Shown in pieces: positions 1-5,589 of a stretch of 7,098 bases of DNA (the first letter of the stretch is position 1; each line of letters starts with the position of its first letter). This DNA is from CAUPWF01 sp964369755 (GTDB taxonomy: Bacteria > Bacillota > Clostridia > Lachnospirales > Lachnospiraceae): NCBI GenBank assembly GCA_964369755.1, contig CAYJFY010000071.1, positions 1 to 7,098 on the forward strand, written 5' to 3'. Both the position numbers and the translations under genes were made by a program. The notes below the pieces were generated by a model that was given only the letters and a program-made list of their open reading frames with translations, had not been told where the DNA came from and did no database searches.

Positions 1-20
1 CTGTTAGTGCCTATTTTTTT
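1..20 (+). terminator. Possible right end of an intrinsic terminator cut by the window edge
   Basis: The first bases are a fairly G/C-containing stretch (CTGTTAGTGCC) followed by TATTTTTTT, which looks like the 3' arm and T tract of a plus-strand terminator. The matching 5' arm would lie left of the window, so the hairpin cannot be confirmed. If real, a plus-strand gene or RNA ends just outside the window. Confidence 0.3.
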
Positions 21-60
21 ATTCTACGTTTTTCATACCTCACTTTACACTATCAGTGTT

Positions 61-101
61 GTAACCATTCAGTCATAAGGCTGAATAGTTACTATTTTTT
101 T
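61..101 (+). terminator. Hairpin with T tract, likely plus-strand terminator
   Basis: Arms GTAACCATTCAG (61-72) and CTGAATAGTTAC (81-92) form a 12-bp stem with an 8-nt loop and one C-A mismatch on the plus strand. It is followed by TATTTTTTT (93-101). The T tract faces the plus strand only. On the minus strand the single mismatch becomes a G-U wobble, so the stem is actually more stable as minus-strand RNA, but no T tract follows in that direction. A smaller 5-bp hairpin (47-59) lies just to its left. It could end a plus-strand gene left of the window, or be a structure in the long leader of the riboswitch transcript. Confidence 0.45.
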
Positions 102-143
102 GCCTGATCTTCGCGGAGCTTTTTATTTTATAGAAAATGTATT

Positions 144-173
144 CAAAAAAGCCCTGAATAAATATTCAGGGCT
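144..173 (-). terminator. Intrinsic terminator, expression platform of the FMN riboswitch
   Basis: The arms at 150-160 and 163-173 (AGCCCTGAATA and its complement) make a near-perfect stem with a very small loop. Read on the minus strand, the stem runs straight into a T run (T's opposite 145-150). It starts 40 nt after the 3' end of the FMN aptamer, the usual position for a transcription-attenuating expression platform. FMN binding would be expected to favour this terminator. I did not find a clear-cut antiterminator; pairing of the GGGTAGGGT segment near the aptamer 5' end with the 5' terminator arm is possible but unproven. Confidence 0.85.
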
Positions 174-212
174 CATCTCATCATAGGTAAATCAACCATA
201 ATAAAAAGACTC

Positions 213-330
213 TCTTCTCTCATCCAGACTTTACTGTCGGTACTGGAATCACACCAGTTCAGCCATATGTTACTCACACATGGGTCGCGGACTATTACCG
301 CCGGTTGGGAATTTCACCCTACCCCGAAGA
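213..330 (-). promoter_or_regulatory. FMN riboswitch (RFN element)
   Basis: Read on the minus strand, this is a complete RFN aptamer. The conserved blocks appear in order: TCTTCGGGG, AGGGTGAAATTCCC, ACCGGCGGTAAT, AGTCCGCGACC, a variable hairpin, CTGGTGTGATTCCAGTACCGACAGT, here split as CTGGTGTGATTCCAG and TACCGACAGT, then AAAGTCTGGATG and GAGAAGA. The closing P1 stem is TCTTC (326-330) with GAAGA (213-217). The family binds flavin mononucleotide and represses riboflavin synthesis (ribDEBAH) or transport (ribU) genes in cis. A terminator follows 40 nt downstream, so control is probably by transcription termination. The regulated gene is not in the window: 144 bp remain after the terminator and hold no convincing start. 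A lone leader of this type more often serves a ribU-like transporter, but that is inference. Confidence 0.97.
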
Positions 331-348
331 TTTCATTTGCTTTTTTAG

Positions 349-375
349 CTTATCATAAGTCTTTTCATAAATCAA
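349..375 (-). promoter_or_regulatory. Weak candidate promoter for the FMN riboswitch transcript
   Basis: Between the tex stop and the riboswitch, the minus strand reads TTGATT (370-375) and, 12 nt later, TATGAT (352-357); the same TTGATT is 15 nt from GATAAG (349-354). Neither spacing is ideal. The -10-like segment sits in an 11-bp interrupted palindrome, CTTATGATAAG (349-359). No strong terminator separates it from tex, so the leader could also be reached by read-through from tex. Confidence 0.25.
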
Positions 376-379
376 GTAT

Positions 380-2536
380 TTATTTCGGTACATTTTTCAT
401 CGTGAGCTGAATTCTCTTCTTCTTTAAATCCACACTCATCACCATAACATCTACAACATCACCAATTCCAACTACTTCTAATGGGTGCTTGATGAATCGC
501 TCTGTAATCTGTGATATGTGTACCAATCCGTCCTGATGAACACCGATATCTACAAACACACCAAAATCGATTACATTTCTTACTGTACCCTTTAGCACCA
601 TGCCTTCTTTTAGGTCTTTCATCTCGAGCACATCGGTTCGTAAGATTGGTTTTGGCATCTCATCACGTGGATCTCGTGCTGGTTTCTCTAATTCTTTTAC
701 AATATCCACAAGAGTAACTTCACCAATCTCTAGCTCCGCAGCTAACTTCTTACAATCGCCAACTTTTTTGGAAATTCCACTTAGATTATTTTCTGCAACA
801 TCATTGGTGGTAAATCCAAGGCATTCCAGCACCTGCCCTGCAACATCATAGGTCTCTGGATGTACACTCGTTCCATCTAGTGGATTCTTTCCACCCTTGA
901 TACGCATAAATCCTGCACACTGTTCAAATGCCTTTGGTCCAAGTTTCGCAACCTTTAATAGCTCTTTTCTATCCTTAAAACTACCGTTCTCTTCTCGATA
1001 AACCACAATGTTTTTCGCAATCGCACTGCTAATTCCAGAAATATATGCTAGAAGTGGTGCAGATGCTGTGTTTAGATCTACCCCAACTCGGTTTACACAG
1101 TCTTCTACAACCCCAGATAACGCCTCTGTCAACTTCTTCTGATTCATATCATGTTGATATTGACCTACACCGATTGATTTTGGATCAATCTTAACCAATT
1201 CAGCGAGCGGATCTTGCAGTCTTCTTGCAATGGATGCCGCACTCCTCTGTCCTACATCGAATTTCGGGAACTCCTCAGATGCCAGCTTACTTGCCGAATA
1301 TACAGATGCCCCTGCTTCATTTACAATAACATATTGCACTGTCTCAGGAATCTCCTTAAATAATTCTACGATGAATTGTTCTGATTCCCTCGATGCTGTA
1401 CCATTTCCAACCGAGAATAATGTAATATTATATTTTTTAATCGCTTTTTTGAGTGCCTCTTTTGCTGCATTCATCTTCTGTGGTGTTGTTGGCGCAGTTG
1501 GATAGATTACTGTAGTCGCAAGCACTTTTCCTGTTGGATCCACAACTGCAAGCTTACATCCCGTACGGAATGCCGGATCCCACCCCAATACTACCTGTCC
1601 TGTAATCGGCGGTTGCATCAGTAACTGCTGCAAATTCTTCTTGAACACTTCAATCGCACCATCTTCTGCGCGCTCCGTCAACTCATTGCGAATCTCACGC
1701 TCAATCGCTGGTTCAATCAGACGCTTATAACTATCTTCTACTACATCTTTTAATACAGGCGTAGTATACGCATTATCCTTGGCAATTACTTGCTTTTCTA
1801 GATATCGAATCACATCTTCCTCTGGAGCAACTACTTTCACTGTAAGGATCTTCTCCTTCTCCCCACGATTCAGAGCAAGAATTCTATGACTTGCCAACTT
1901 ATGCACTGGCTCCTCGAATTCATAATACATCTCATACACCGATTCTGCCTTCTCATCCTTGGCAACCGATGTCACAATCCCCTTCTTAAATGTAATGTTT
2001 CTGATGTAAATTCGATAATCCGCCTCGTCTGATATGGATTCTGCAATAATATCCTTTGCTCCCGCAATCGCATCCTCCACGGTAAGCACTTCTTTTTCTT
2101 CCGAAAGATACTCTGTTGCAACTTCCTCTAATGGAGATTCCACCTGTTGCAACAAGATAATATTCGCTAGCGGCTCCAATCCTTTTTCCTTTGCAATCGT
2201 CGCTCTCGTCCTTCTCTTTGGACGATACGGACGATATAAGTCCTCCACAACCACCAAAGTCTCTGCTGCAACGATCTGCGCCCTTAACTCTTCGGTCAGC
2301 TTTCCTTGCTCTTCGATACTAGAGAGTACTTGCTCCTTCTTCTCTTCTAGATTTCTCAAATAGTTCAATCGTTCAAAGAGCTTTCTCAATTGCTCATCAT
2401 CCAATGAGCCTGTAACCTCTTTTCTATATCGCGAAATAAAAGGGATTGTATTCCCTTCGTCTATTAATTGAACTGCAGCTTCCACCTGCCATTTCTTCAC
2501 ACCTAATTCTTCTGTAATTTTTTGAATAATATCCAT
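380..2536 (-). CDS. tex: Tex family RNA-binding protein (transcription accessory protein, S1 domain)
   Basis: The 718-residue product has the full length and domain order of bacterial Tex. An N-terminal helical region (about 1-310) contains the conserved YRPYRPKRRTRATIAKEKGL segment (101-120). A YqgF/RNase H-like domain follows (about 314-440) with GWDPAFRTGCKLAVVD (318-333) and SVGNGTASRESE (375-386). Next come DPLAELVKIDPKSIGVGQYQHD, here as DPLAELVKI (442-450) and GVGQYQHD (456-463), a helix-hairpin-helix region (about 485-560), and a C-terminal S1 RNA-binding domain (about 642-713, with GTVRNVIDFGVFVDIG at 650-665). Tex is a cytoplasmic nucleic-acid-binding factor related to eukaryotic Spt6, linked to transcription and toxin gene expression in some species; its exact role here is unknown. 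The ATG is preceded by AGAGGA at 5-nt spacing and by a good sigma-A promoter, so the start is well supported. It is divergent from the TetR gene and has no clear terminator of its own before the FMN leader. Confidence 0.96.
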   Translation of the reverse strand: MDIIQKITEELGVKKWQVEAAVQLIDEGNTIPFISRYRKEVTGSLDDEQLRKLFERLNYLRNLEEKKEQVLSSIEEQGKLTEELRAQIVAAETLVVVEDLYRPYRPKRRTRATIAKEKGLEPLANIILLQQVESPLEEVATEYLSEEKEVLTVEDAIAGAKDIIAESISDEADYRIYIRNITFKKGIVTSVAKDEKAESVYEMYYEFEEPVHKLASHRILALNRGEKEKILTVKVVAPEEDVIRYLEKQVIAKDNAYTTPVLKDVVEDSYKRLIEPAIEREIRNELTERAEDGAIEVFKKNLQQLLMQPPITGQVVLGWDPAFRTGCKLAVVDPTGKVLATTVIYPTAPTTPQKMNAAKEALKKAIKKYNITLFSVGNGTASRESEQFIVELFKEIPETVQYVIVNEAGASVYSASKLASEEFPKFDVGQRSAASIARRLQDPLAELVKIDPKSIGVGQYQHDMNQKKLTEALSGVVEDCVNRVGVDLNTASAPLLAYISGISSAIAKNIVVYREENGSFKDRKELLKVAKLGPKAFEQCAGFMRIKGGKNPLDGTSVHPETYDVAGQVLECLGFTTNDVAENNLSGISKKVGDCKKLAAELEIGEVTLVDIVKELEKPARDPRDEMPKPILRTDVLEMKDLKEGMVLKGTVRNVIDFGVFVDIGVHQDGLVHISQITERFIKHPLEVVGIGDVVDVMVMSVDLKKKRIQLTMKNVPK

Positions 2537-2573
2537 GTCATCCTCTTTTCATCGCATATGTATTTTCATTCTT

Positions 2574-2601
2574 ATTCTACATGATATTTAAGAGAAGTCA
2601 A
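2574..2601 (-). promoter_or_regulatory. Sigma-A promoter of tex
   Basis: The minus strand reads TTGACT (2596-2601), a 16-nt spacer, and TAGAAT (2574-2579). Initiation would fall near 2567, giving a leader of about 30 nt before the tex start. The -35 box lies inside a stretch resembling the second arm of the repeat at 2581-2639. Confidence 0.7.
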
Positions 2602-2615
2602 GTTATTACATTATG

Positions 2616-2639
2616 ATGACCTTTTGACCTTGGTATCAT
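2616..2639 (+). repeat. 24-bp inverted copy of the end of the 5590-5776 element
   Basis: This segment is an exact 24-base reverse complement of 5590-5613 (core CTTTTGACCTTGGTATCAT). Upstream, 2581-2609 begins ATGATA and contains GTCAAGTTATT, resembling the opposite end of that element (ATGAT...GGTCAAAAGTTATT). So 2581-2639 (59 bp) may be an internally deleted or fold-back derivative: ATGATA at 2581-2586 pairs with TATCAT at 2634-2639, and GTCAA (2597-2601) with TTGAC (2624-2628). No convincing target-site duplication flanks it. The exact 24-bp match is seen directly; the relationship of the left arm is a weaker inference. Confidence 0.85.
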
Positions 2640-2652
2640 TTCATGTTATGAT
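2624..2652 (+). promoter_or_regulatory. Sigma-A promoter of the TetR-type gene
   Basis: TTGACC (2624-2629), exactly 17 nt, then TATGAT (2647-2652). Initiation would fall near 2659, giving a leader of about 55 nt. The -35 hexamer belongs to the 24-bp repeat (2616-2639), whereas the -10 box lies outside it, so this is a hybrid promoter made partly by the repeat. Confidence 0.75.
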
Positions 2653-2701
2653 AACTCTATCTAATTTATTAGAAATATTTAACTTAAACAATAACTAATA
2701 A
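2645..2701. promoter_or_regulatory. Candidate operator region for the TetR-type repressor
   Basis: Three symmetric elements lie between the -10 box and the ribosome binding site. GTTATGATAAC (2645-2655) overlaps the -10 box. TTTAACTTAAA (2678-2688) is an 11-bp interrupted palindrome. TTATTAG (2666-2672) and CTAATAA (2695-2701) form an outer inverted repeat that runs into the AAGGA ribosome binding site (2700-2704). TetR repressors commonly bind palindromes over their own promoter, so autoregulation is plausible. The region is very AT-rich, so chance symmetry cannot be excluded. Confidence 0.3.
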
Positions 2702-2713
2702 GGATTATCCAAA

Positions 2714-3340
2714 ATGATAAATAACAAAAAAACAGAAACACCTACCAACACACGCACTACCAAGCAACAACAGAAATCAAAACAAACACGAGATAAAATA
2801 TTCAGATCTGCGAAAACCATCCTAGCAAAGGATGGTTATGAGGCGTTATCTATAAAAAACATCTGTGAAAAAGCAGGAGTCTCCAATGGAAGTTTTTATC
2901 ACCATTTCCAAACAAAAGACGACTTACTTTCCTATTATATCGAACATCAACCCAGCATGGATGCGTATATATTGGATCTACCAGCGAATGCCACATCTGC
3001 GATAGATTCCATTATCCAAATCTATCTCAACTATGCAACCTATTGCCAAGAGCTAGGCGTAGAATTTATCTCCAACTACTATACACCAAAAAATCAAGCA
3101 TTAAACCCTAGGAGCCGAACTGAACGTGCCTATCCCATTATTGCCGTGAGGGACTATATCAAAAAATCTATAGATGCTGGACGAATCCAAATTACCTGCA
3201 CCCTGGATGAATTTACTACTGATATTCGAATGCTGATTATCGGCAACGTATTTGAATGGTGTCTCCACAACGGAAAAACTGATTTTACTCAGAATATCAA
3301 ACGCTCTTTTCACAACTACTTATCCAGTGTTCTTAAGTAA
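2714..3340 (+). CDS. TetR/AcrR family transcriptional regulator
   Basis: The 208-residue protein has the typical TetR length and layout. A polar, Thr/Lys/Gln-rich tail (1-24) precedes the DNA-binding domain (about 25-75). Within it, LSIKNICEKAGVSNGSFYHH (46-65) is the helix-turn-helix, and the family signature continues as FYHHFQTKDDLL. The rest (about 80-208) is a variable helical ligand-binding and dimerisation region; its ligand cannot be read from sequence. The ATG follows AAGGA at 9 nt and sits under a consensus promoter. It is a single-gene unit: no efflux pump or enzyme gene lies next to it in the same orientation. Its nearest possible targets are itself and the divergent tex gene, which share the 177-bp region. 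The start could move only slightly, as no other in-frame ATG precedes the HTH. Confidence 0.93.
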   Translation: MINNKKTETPTNTRTTKQQQKSKQTRDKIFRSAKTILAKDGYEALSIKNICEKAGVSNGSFYHHFQTKDDLLSYYIEHQPSMDAYILDLPANATSAIDSIIQIYLNYATYCQELGVEFISNYYTPKNQALNPRSRTERAYPIIAVRDYIKKSIDAGRIQITCTLDEFTTDIRMLIIGNVFEWCLHNGKTDFTQNIKRSFHNYLSSVLK

Positions 3341-3361
3341 TAACCAAGAAGCGCGAGACAA

Positions 3362-3410
3362 AAATAGACGGAGAAAAATGTCGCCTTCGCTCCATTTTCC
3401 CCGTCTATTT
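3362..3410. terminator. Shared hairpin terminator between the TetR-type and hydrolase genes
   Basis: AAATAGACGG (3362-3371) pairs perfectly with CCGTCTATTT (3401-3410). The stem continues through AGAAAAATG (3372-3380) against CATTTTCC (3393-3400) with one bulged base, around a 12-nt loop. It lies 21 nt after the TetR stop and 3 nt after the hydrolase stop on the other strand. On the minus strand the stem ends in TATTTTTGTC, a usable T tract. On the plus strand only CTATTTGG follows, so termination of tetR may be weaker. Confidence 0.75.
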
Positions 3411-3413
3411 GGT

Positions 3414-4499
3414 TTACCAACTCGCGAAAAAGATGTTCCCACCTACATTCACGCCATCTCTACTTGTACTTCCTGACGACAAGAAAAATAAACACCCACT
3501 TACCGACCCTAATCTTGCTCCTGCAATTGCGTCAGCTGCCACTTGATATGACAATGAACTCGCGCCATTTGCCATAATACCAGCCAGCTTCCCTGATGAC
3601 GCAGGAGGAAACTGTCCCTTCTGGTAGATAACCCCTTCCACACTGTTTGGGAATCTACTATCTGCCACACGATTCATAATCACTGTAGCCACTGCTAAAC
3701 GAGCATCATAGTCCGACGCCGCTTCACAGTCTAAGAGCGCCGCTAACATATCTACTTCACCGGCACCACCTTCATAAGAACCACCACTTGTAGTTCCTGA
3801 ACTCGTTCCTCCACCTGATCCGCTACTTGAATCCCCTTGATTCTGCGCCGCTGCGGCTTCTTCCAAAGCTCTTCGCTCCGCCTCTGCTGCCGCTTCTGCC
3901 GCCTTTGCTTCTGCTAATGCAGCCTTCACTTGATCTAAATCTGTCTCTGTTTCTTCTGCTCTGATTTGTAACTCAGCATTTTTCGTTTCTGAATCACTAC
4001 GCAATACTTCTAATTCAGCTCGTCCATATTCAATACTTTGTTGTTCCAACTCGATTCTTTCACGTATCGCCACCAACTCATCCATCATCTCTGTATCATA
4101 CTCTGTAATCTGATTGACAAATTCTGTACGATTGATAAAATCAGCTAAACTCGTTGCTCCTAAGATAATCTCCAAATAGGAGTAGCTTCCCGCTTCGTAC
4201 ATATACTGAATTCTCGCACTCATGCTTTCGTAATGTTCTAACTCTTCTTTTTGTGCTTCCTTCAGACTCTCCATCAACCTATATTCTTCAGATTCTAGGA
4301 TTTCTATTTCTTCTTCTAGTTGTTCAATCTCCGCTTGCAGTTCCACTAATTCGCTATTAATTCCTGCAAGTTCATCCTCTAACTCTGCCGCATCACTTGC
4401 AAGTTCTTGTGATGTCGGAGATGCGTAGCTTGGAAATGACATCACTATCACTAGCAATACACTTATCATTGGAATCATGATTTTATTTCGTAGTTTCAT
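3414..4499 (-). CDS. Secreted cell wall hydrolase: PcsB/CwlO-like coiled coil plus SleB-type catalytic domain
   Basis: The 361-residue product begins with a signal peptide: basic MKLRNK, a hydrophobic core (about 7-22), and a likely cut after SYA (24-26). A long Glu-rich coiled coil follows (about 30-215). It contains a PcsB/CwlO-type hinge, RIQYMYEAGSYSYLEIILGA (96-115), then SLADFINR. An Ala/Glu-rich helix leads to a Gly/Ser/Thr linker (about 221-248). The C-terminal domain (250-361) matches the SleB/cell wall hydrolase family: LLDCEAASDYDARLAVATVI (255-274), MNRV, and RFPNSVEGVIYQKGQFPP. Glu259 is the likely catalytic acid. The family cleaves peptidoglycan, and SleB itself acts as a lytic transglycosylase in spore germination; here an extracytoplasmic growth or separation role is equally likely. 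An ATG 11 codons further upstream is open, but it lies within about 2 nt of the predicted transcription start and lacks a ribosome site; the chosen ATG follows AGAGAGG at 6 nt. Confidence 0.9.
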   Translation of the reverse strand: MKLRNKIMIPMISVLLVIVMSFPSYASPTSQELASDAAELEDELAGINSELVELQAEIEQLEEEIEILESEEYRLMESLKEAQKEELEHYESMSARIQYMYEAGSYSYLEIILGATSLADFINRTEFVNQITEYDTEMMDELVAIRERIELEQQSIEYGRAELEVLRSDSETKNAELQIRAEETETDLDQVKAALAEAKAAEAAAEAERRALEEAAAAQNQGDSSSGSGGGTSSGTTSGGSYEGGAGEVDMLAALLDCEAASDYDARLAVATVIMNRVADSRFPNSVEGVIYQKGQFPPASSGKLAGIMANGASSLSYQVAADAIAGARLGSVSGCLFFLSSGSTSRDGVNVGGNIFFASW

Positions 4500-4505
4500 C
4501 CATAA

Positions 4506-4525
4506 CCTCTCTATAATAATTATAG
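4506..4525 (-). promoter_or_regulatory. Ribosome binding site of the hydrolase with adjoining palindrome
   Basis: The minus strand reads AGAGAGG (4506-4512), 6 nt before the ATG at 4497-4499, which decides the hydrolase start. It overlaps by two bases a 15-bp interrupted palindrome, CTATAAT-T-ATTATAG (4511-4525), in the short leader. As DNA this could be an operator just downstream of the start of transcription; as RNA, a small AU hairpin beside the ribosome site. Function is inference. Confidence 0.6.
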
Positions 4526-4540
4526 TACTCATGTCTTATT

Positions 4541-4569
4541 AGAATAATTACATTTTTCTATTTTGTCAA
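4541..4569 (-). promoter_or_regulatory. Sigma-A promoter of the hydrolase gene
   Basis: The minus strand reads a perfect -35 TTGACA (4564-4569), a 17-nt spacer, and -10 TATTCT (4541-4546). Initiation is expected near 4534, leaving a leader of about 35 nt before the chosen ATG. Confidence 0.82.
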
Positions 4570-4588
4570 GGTTTTTCTTCTCTATCCC

Positions 4589-4617
4589 TTGCACTTCACT
4601 TTAAAGAATGATACAAT
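4589..4617 (+). promoter_or_regulatory. Sigma-A promoter of the small membrane protein gene
   Basis: TTGCAC (4589-4594), a 17-nt spacer, and TACAAT (4612-4617). It lies back to back with the hydrolase promoter, 19 bp between the -35 boxes. Initiation near 4624 gives a leader of about 50 nt. Confidence 0.75.
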
Positions 4618-4672
4618 AATACGACATTAGGCTATACAATATGTAAGAATTAAGTTTTGAGGAGGGTTTATT

Positions 4673-5107
4673 GTGAACTGGGCTTTATACATAACTATTG
4701 GAGTTGCTATACTAATCATCGGAGCTTTCGTAGCTTTATATTTCTTTGGCAAAAAAATGCAGAAACGTCAGGATGAGAACCAACAGCAGATGGATGCAAT
4801 CGCTCAATCGGCTACTATTCTAGTCATCGACAAGAAAAAAATGCGAATAAAAGACGCAGGTCTACCACCTGTTATCTACGAGAAAACACCGTTCTATCTC
4901 CGTCGTTCCAAGGTTCCTGTCGTAAAAGCAAAGATTGGACCAAAGGTAATGACACTGATGTGCGATGCAAAGGTATATGAAAATATTCCTGTAAAAAAAG
5001 AAGTAAAGGCTGTGATCAGCGGAATTTATATCACAGGAGTAAAAGGACTTCGCGGACCACTAGAAACTCCTGTAAAGAAGAAGAAATGGTATCGTTTTGG
5101 ACGATAA
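4673..5107 (+). CDS. Hypothetical single-pass membrane protein
   Basis: I do not recognise a named family for this 144-residue protein. It starts with GTG, and a very strong GAGGAGGG (4659-4666) lies 6 nt upstream. Residues about 4-26 (ALYITIGVAILIIGAFVALYFF region) form one transmembrane helix. The basic GKKMQKR that follows suggests a short N-terminus outside and the C-terminal part in the cytoplasm. A Gln/Asp/Glu-rich linker (about 33-45) leads to a compact, probably beta-rich basic domain (about 47-130) with ATILVIDKKKMRIKDAG (47-63) and repeated Val/Ile-Lys strands. The tail is KKKKWYRFGR. It is a monocistronic unit with its own promoter and a strong terminator 4 nt after the stop. No enzymatic motif is visible, and there are no cysteines except Cys97. 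Confidence 0.85.
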   Translation: MNWALYITIGVAILIIGAFVALYFFGKKMQKRQDENQQQMDAIAQSATILVIDKKKMRIKDAGLPPVIYEKTPFYLRRSKVPVVKAKIGPKVMTLMCDAKVYENIPVKKEVKAVISGIYITGVKGLRGPLETPVKKKKWYRFGR

Positions 5108-5111
5108 ATTT

Positions 5112-5153
5112 AGACAATAAAAAAAAGTGCATTAGCACTTTTTTTTATTGTCT
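5112..5153. terminator. Perfect bidirectional intrinsic terminator
   Basis: Arms at 5112-5130 and 5135-5153 are perfectly complementary over 19 bp around a 4-nt ATTA loop. The layout is AGACAAT, A8, GTGC, loop, GCAC, T8, ATTGTCT. Both strands therefore show a GTGC/GCAC core followed by eight T's. It ends the plus-strand membrane protein gene and the minus-strand DUF1934 gene. The stop codon of the latter lies in the loop (5132-5134). Confidence 0.93.
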
Positions 5154-5569
5154 ATTCTTATTTTCATTTCACAAATTGCATATAGTTCTCCATTTGCTGA
5201 CAATTCATAGTCCAAAACGACCTCTCCTATGCCTGCCTCTAGATTCATTTCAACTCGCTTACCAAACACTTCCATATCGATGCACGAATAAGGAGTCTGA
5301 TATAAAAGTGTATGTCGTTTCCCCACGGCAAATACCATGTTAGACTGAACTGCTCCTTTTTGCACCAATTCCAGCATCTCATTCGTGTGCACTACTAATT
5401 TACTCTGTTTAAACGTTCCAGCACTCTTTTCACCCTCTTCATAAAAGATGTAGTATACTCCGTCTTTTTCGATATGCTTCGCGTGATAAGTATTTTCACT
5501 AACCTCATATTCCAAACCCTCTACATCTTTCATCTTAGAAGAAATCGTTATTTGAACCTCTCTACTCAT
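5132..5569 (-). CDS. DUF1934 domain-containing protein (YwiB-like)
   Basis: The 145-residue protein has the size and pattern of the DUF1934/YwiB family: short alternating beta strands expected to form a lipocalin-like beta barrel, in the cytoplasm and without signal peptide. Recognisable stretches are VQITISSKM near the N-terminus, GVYYIFYEEGE (37-47), a run ending in FAVGKRHTLLYQTPYSCIDM (80-99), and the final strands VVLDYELSANGELYAICEMK. The biochemical function of the family is not established to my knowledge. The ATG follows AGAGGA at 7 nt. The last codons (DNKKKC) are encoded by the 3' arm of the bidirectional terminator. It is the third gene of the pfkA-murI unit, now separated from murI by the inserted element; no convincing promoter of its own was found, so it probably depends on read-through. 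Confidence 0.88.
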   Translation of the reverse strand: MSREVQITISSKMKDVEGLEYEVSENTYHAKHIEKDGVYYIFYEEGEKSAGTFKQSKLVVHTNEMLELVQKGAVQSNMVFAVGKRHTLLYQTPYSCIDMEVFGKRVEMNLEAGIGEVVLDYELSANGELYAICEMKIRIDNKKKC

Positions 5570-5589
5570 ACATTCATCCTCTAATTAAT

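Noticed and set aside
511..2363. Several plus-strand open frames inside tex (for example 600-851, 1230-1505, 2034-2363)
   Set aside because: They are antisense shadows of a complete, well conserved coding sequence, without ribosome sites or recognisable domains.
3252..3476. Plus-strand frame running from tetR through the terminator into the hydrolase 3' end
   Set aside because: It crosses the shared terminator hairpin and overlaps two well supported genes; no ribosome site.
4500..4532. Eleven extra N-terminal codons of the wall hydrolase
   Set aside because: The upstream ATG is about 2 nt from the predicted transcription start and has no ribosome site; the downstream ATG has AGAGAGG at 6 nt and gives a textbook signal peptide.
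5086..5343. Plus-strand frame over the bidirectional terminator and the DUF1934 gene
   Set aside because: It begins inside the membrane protein gene and is antisense to the DUF1934 gene; composition is an artefact of the A/T-rich terminator.
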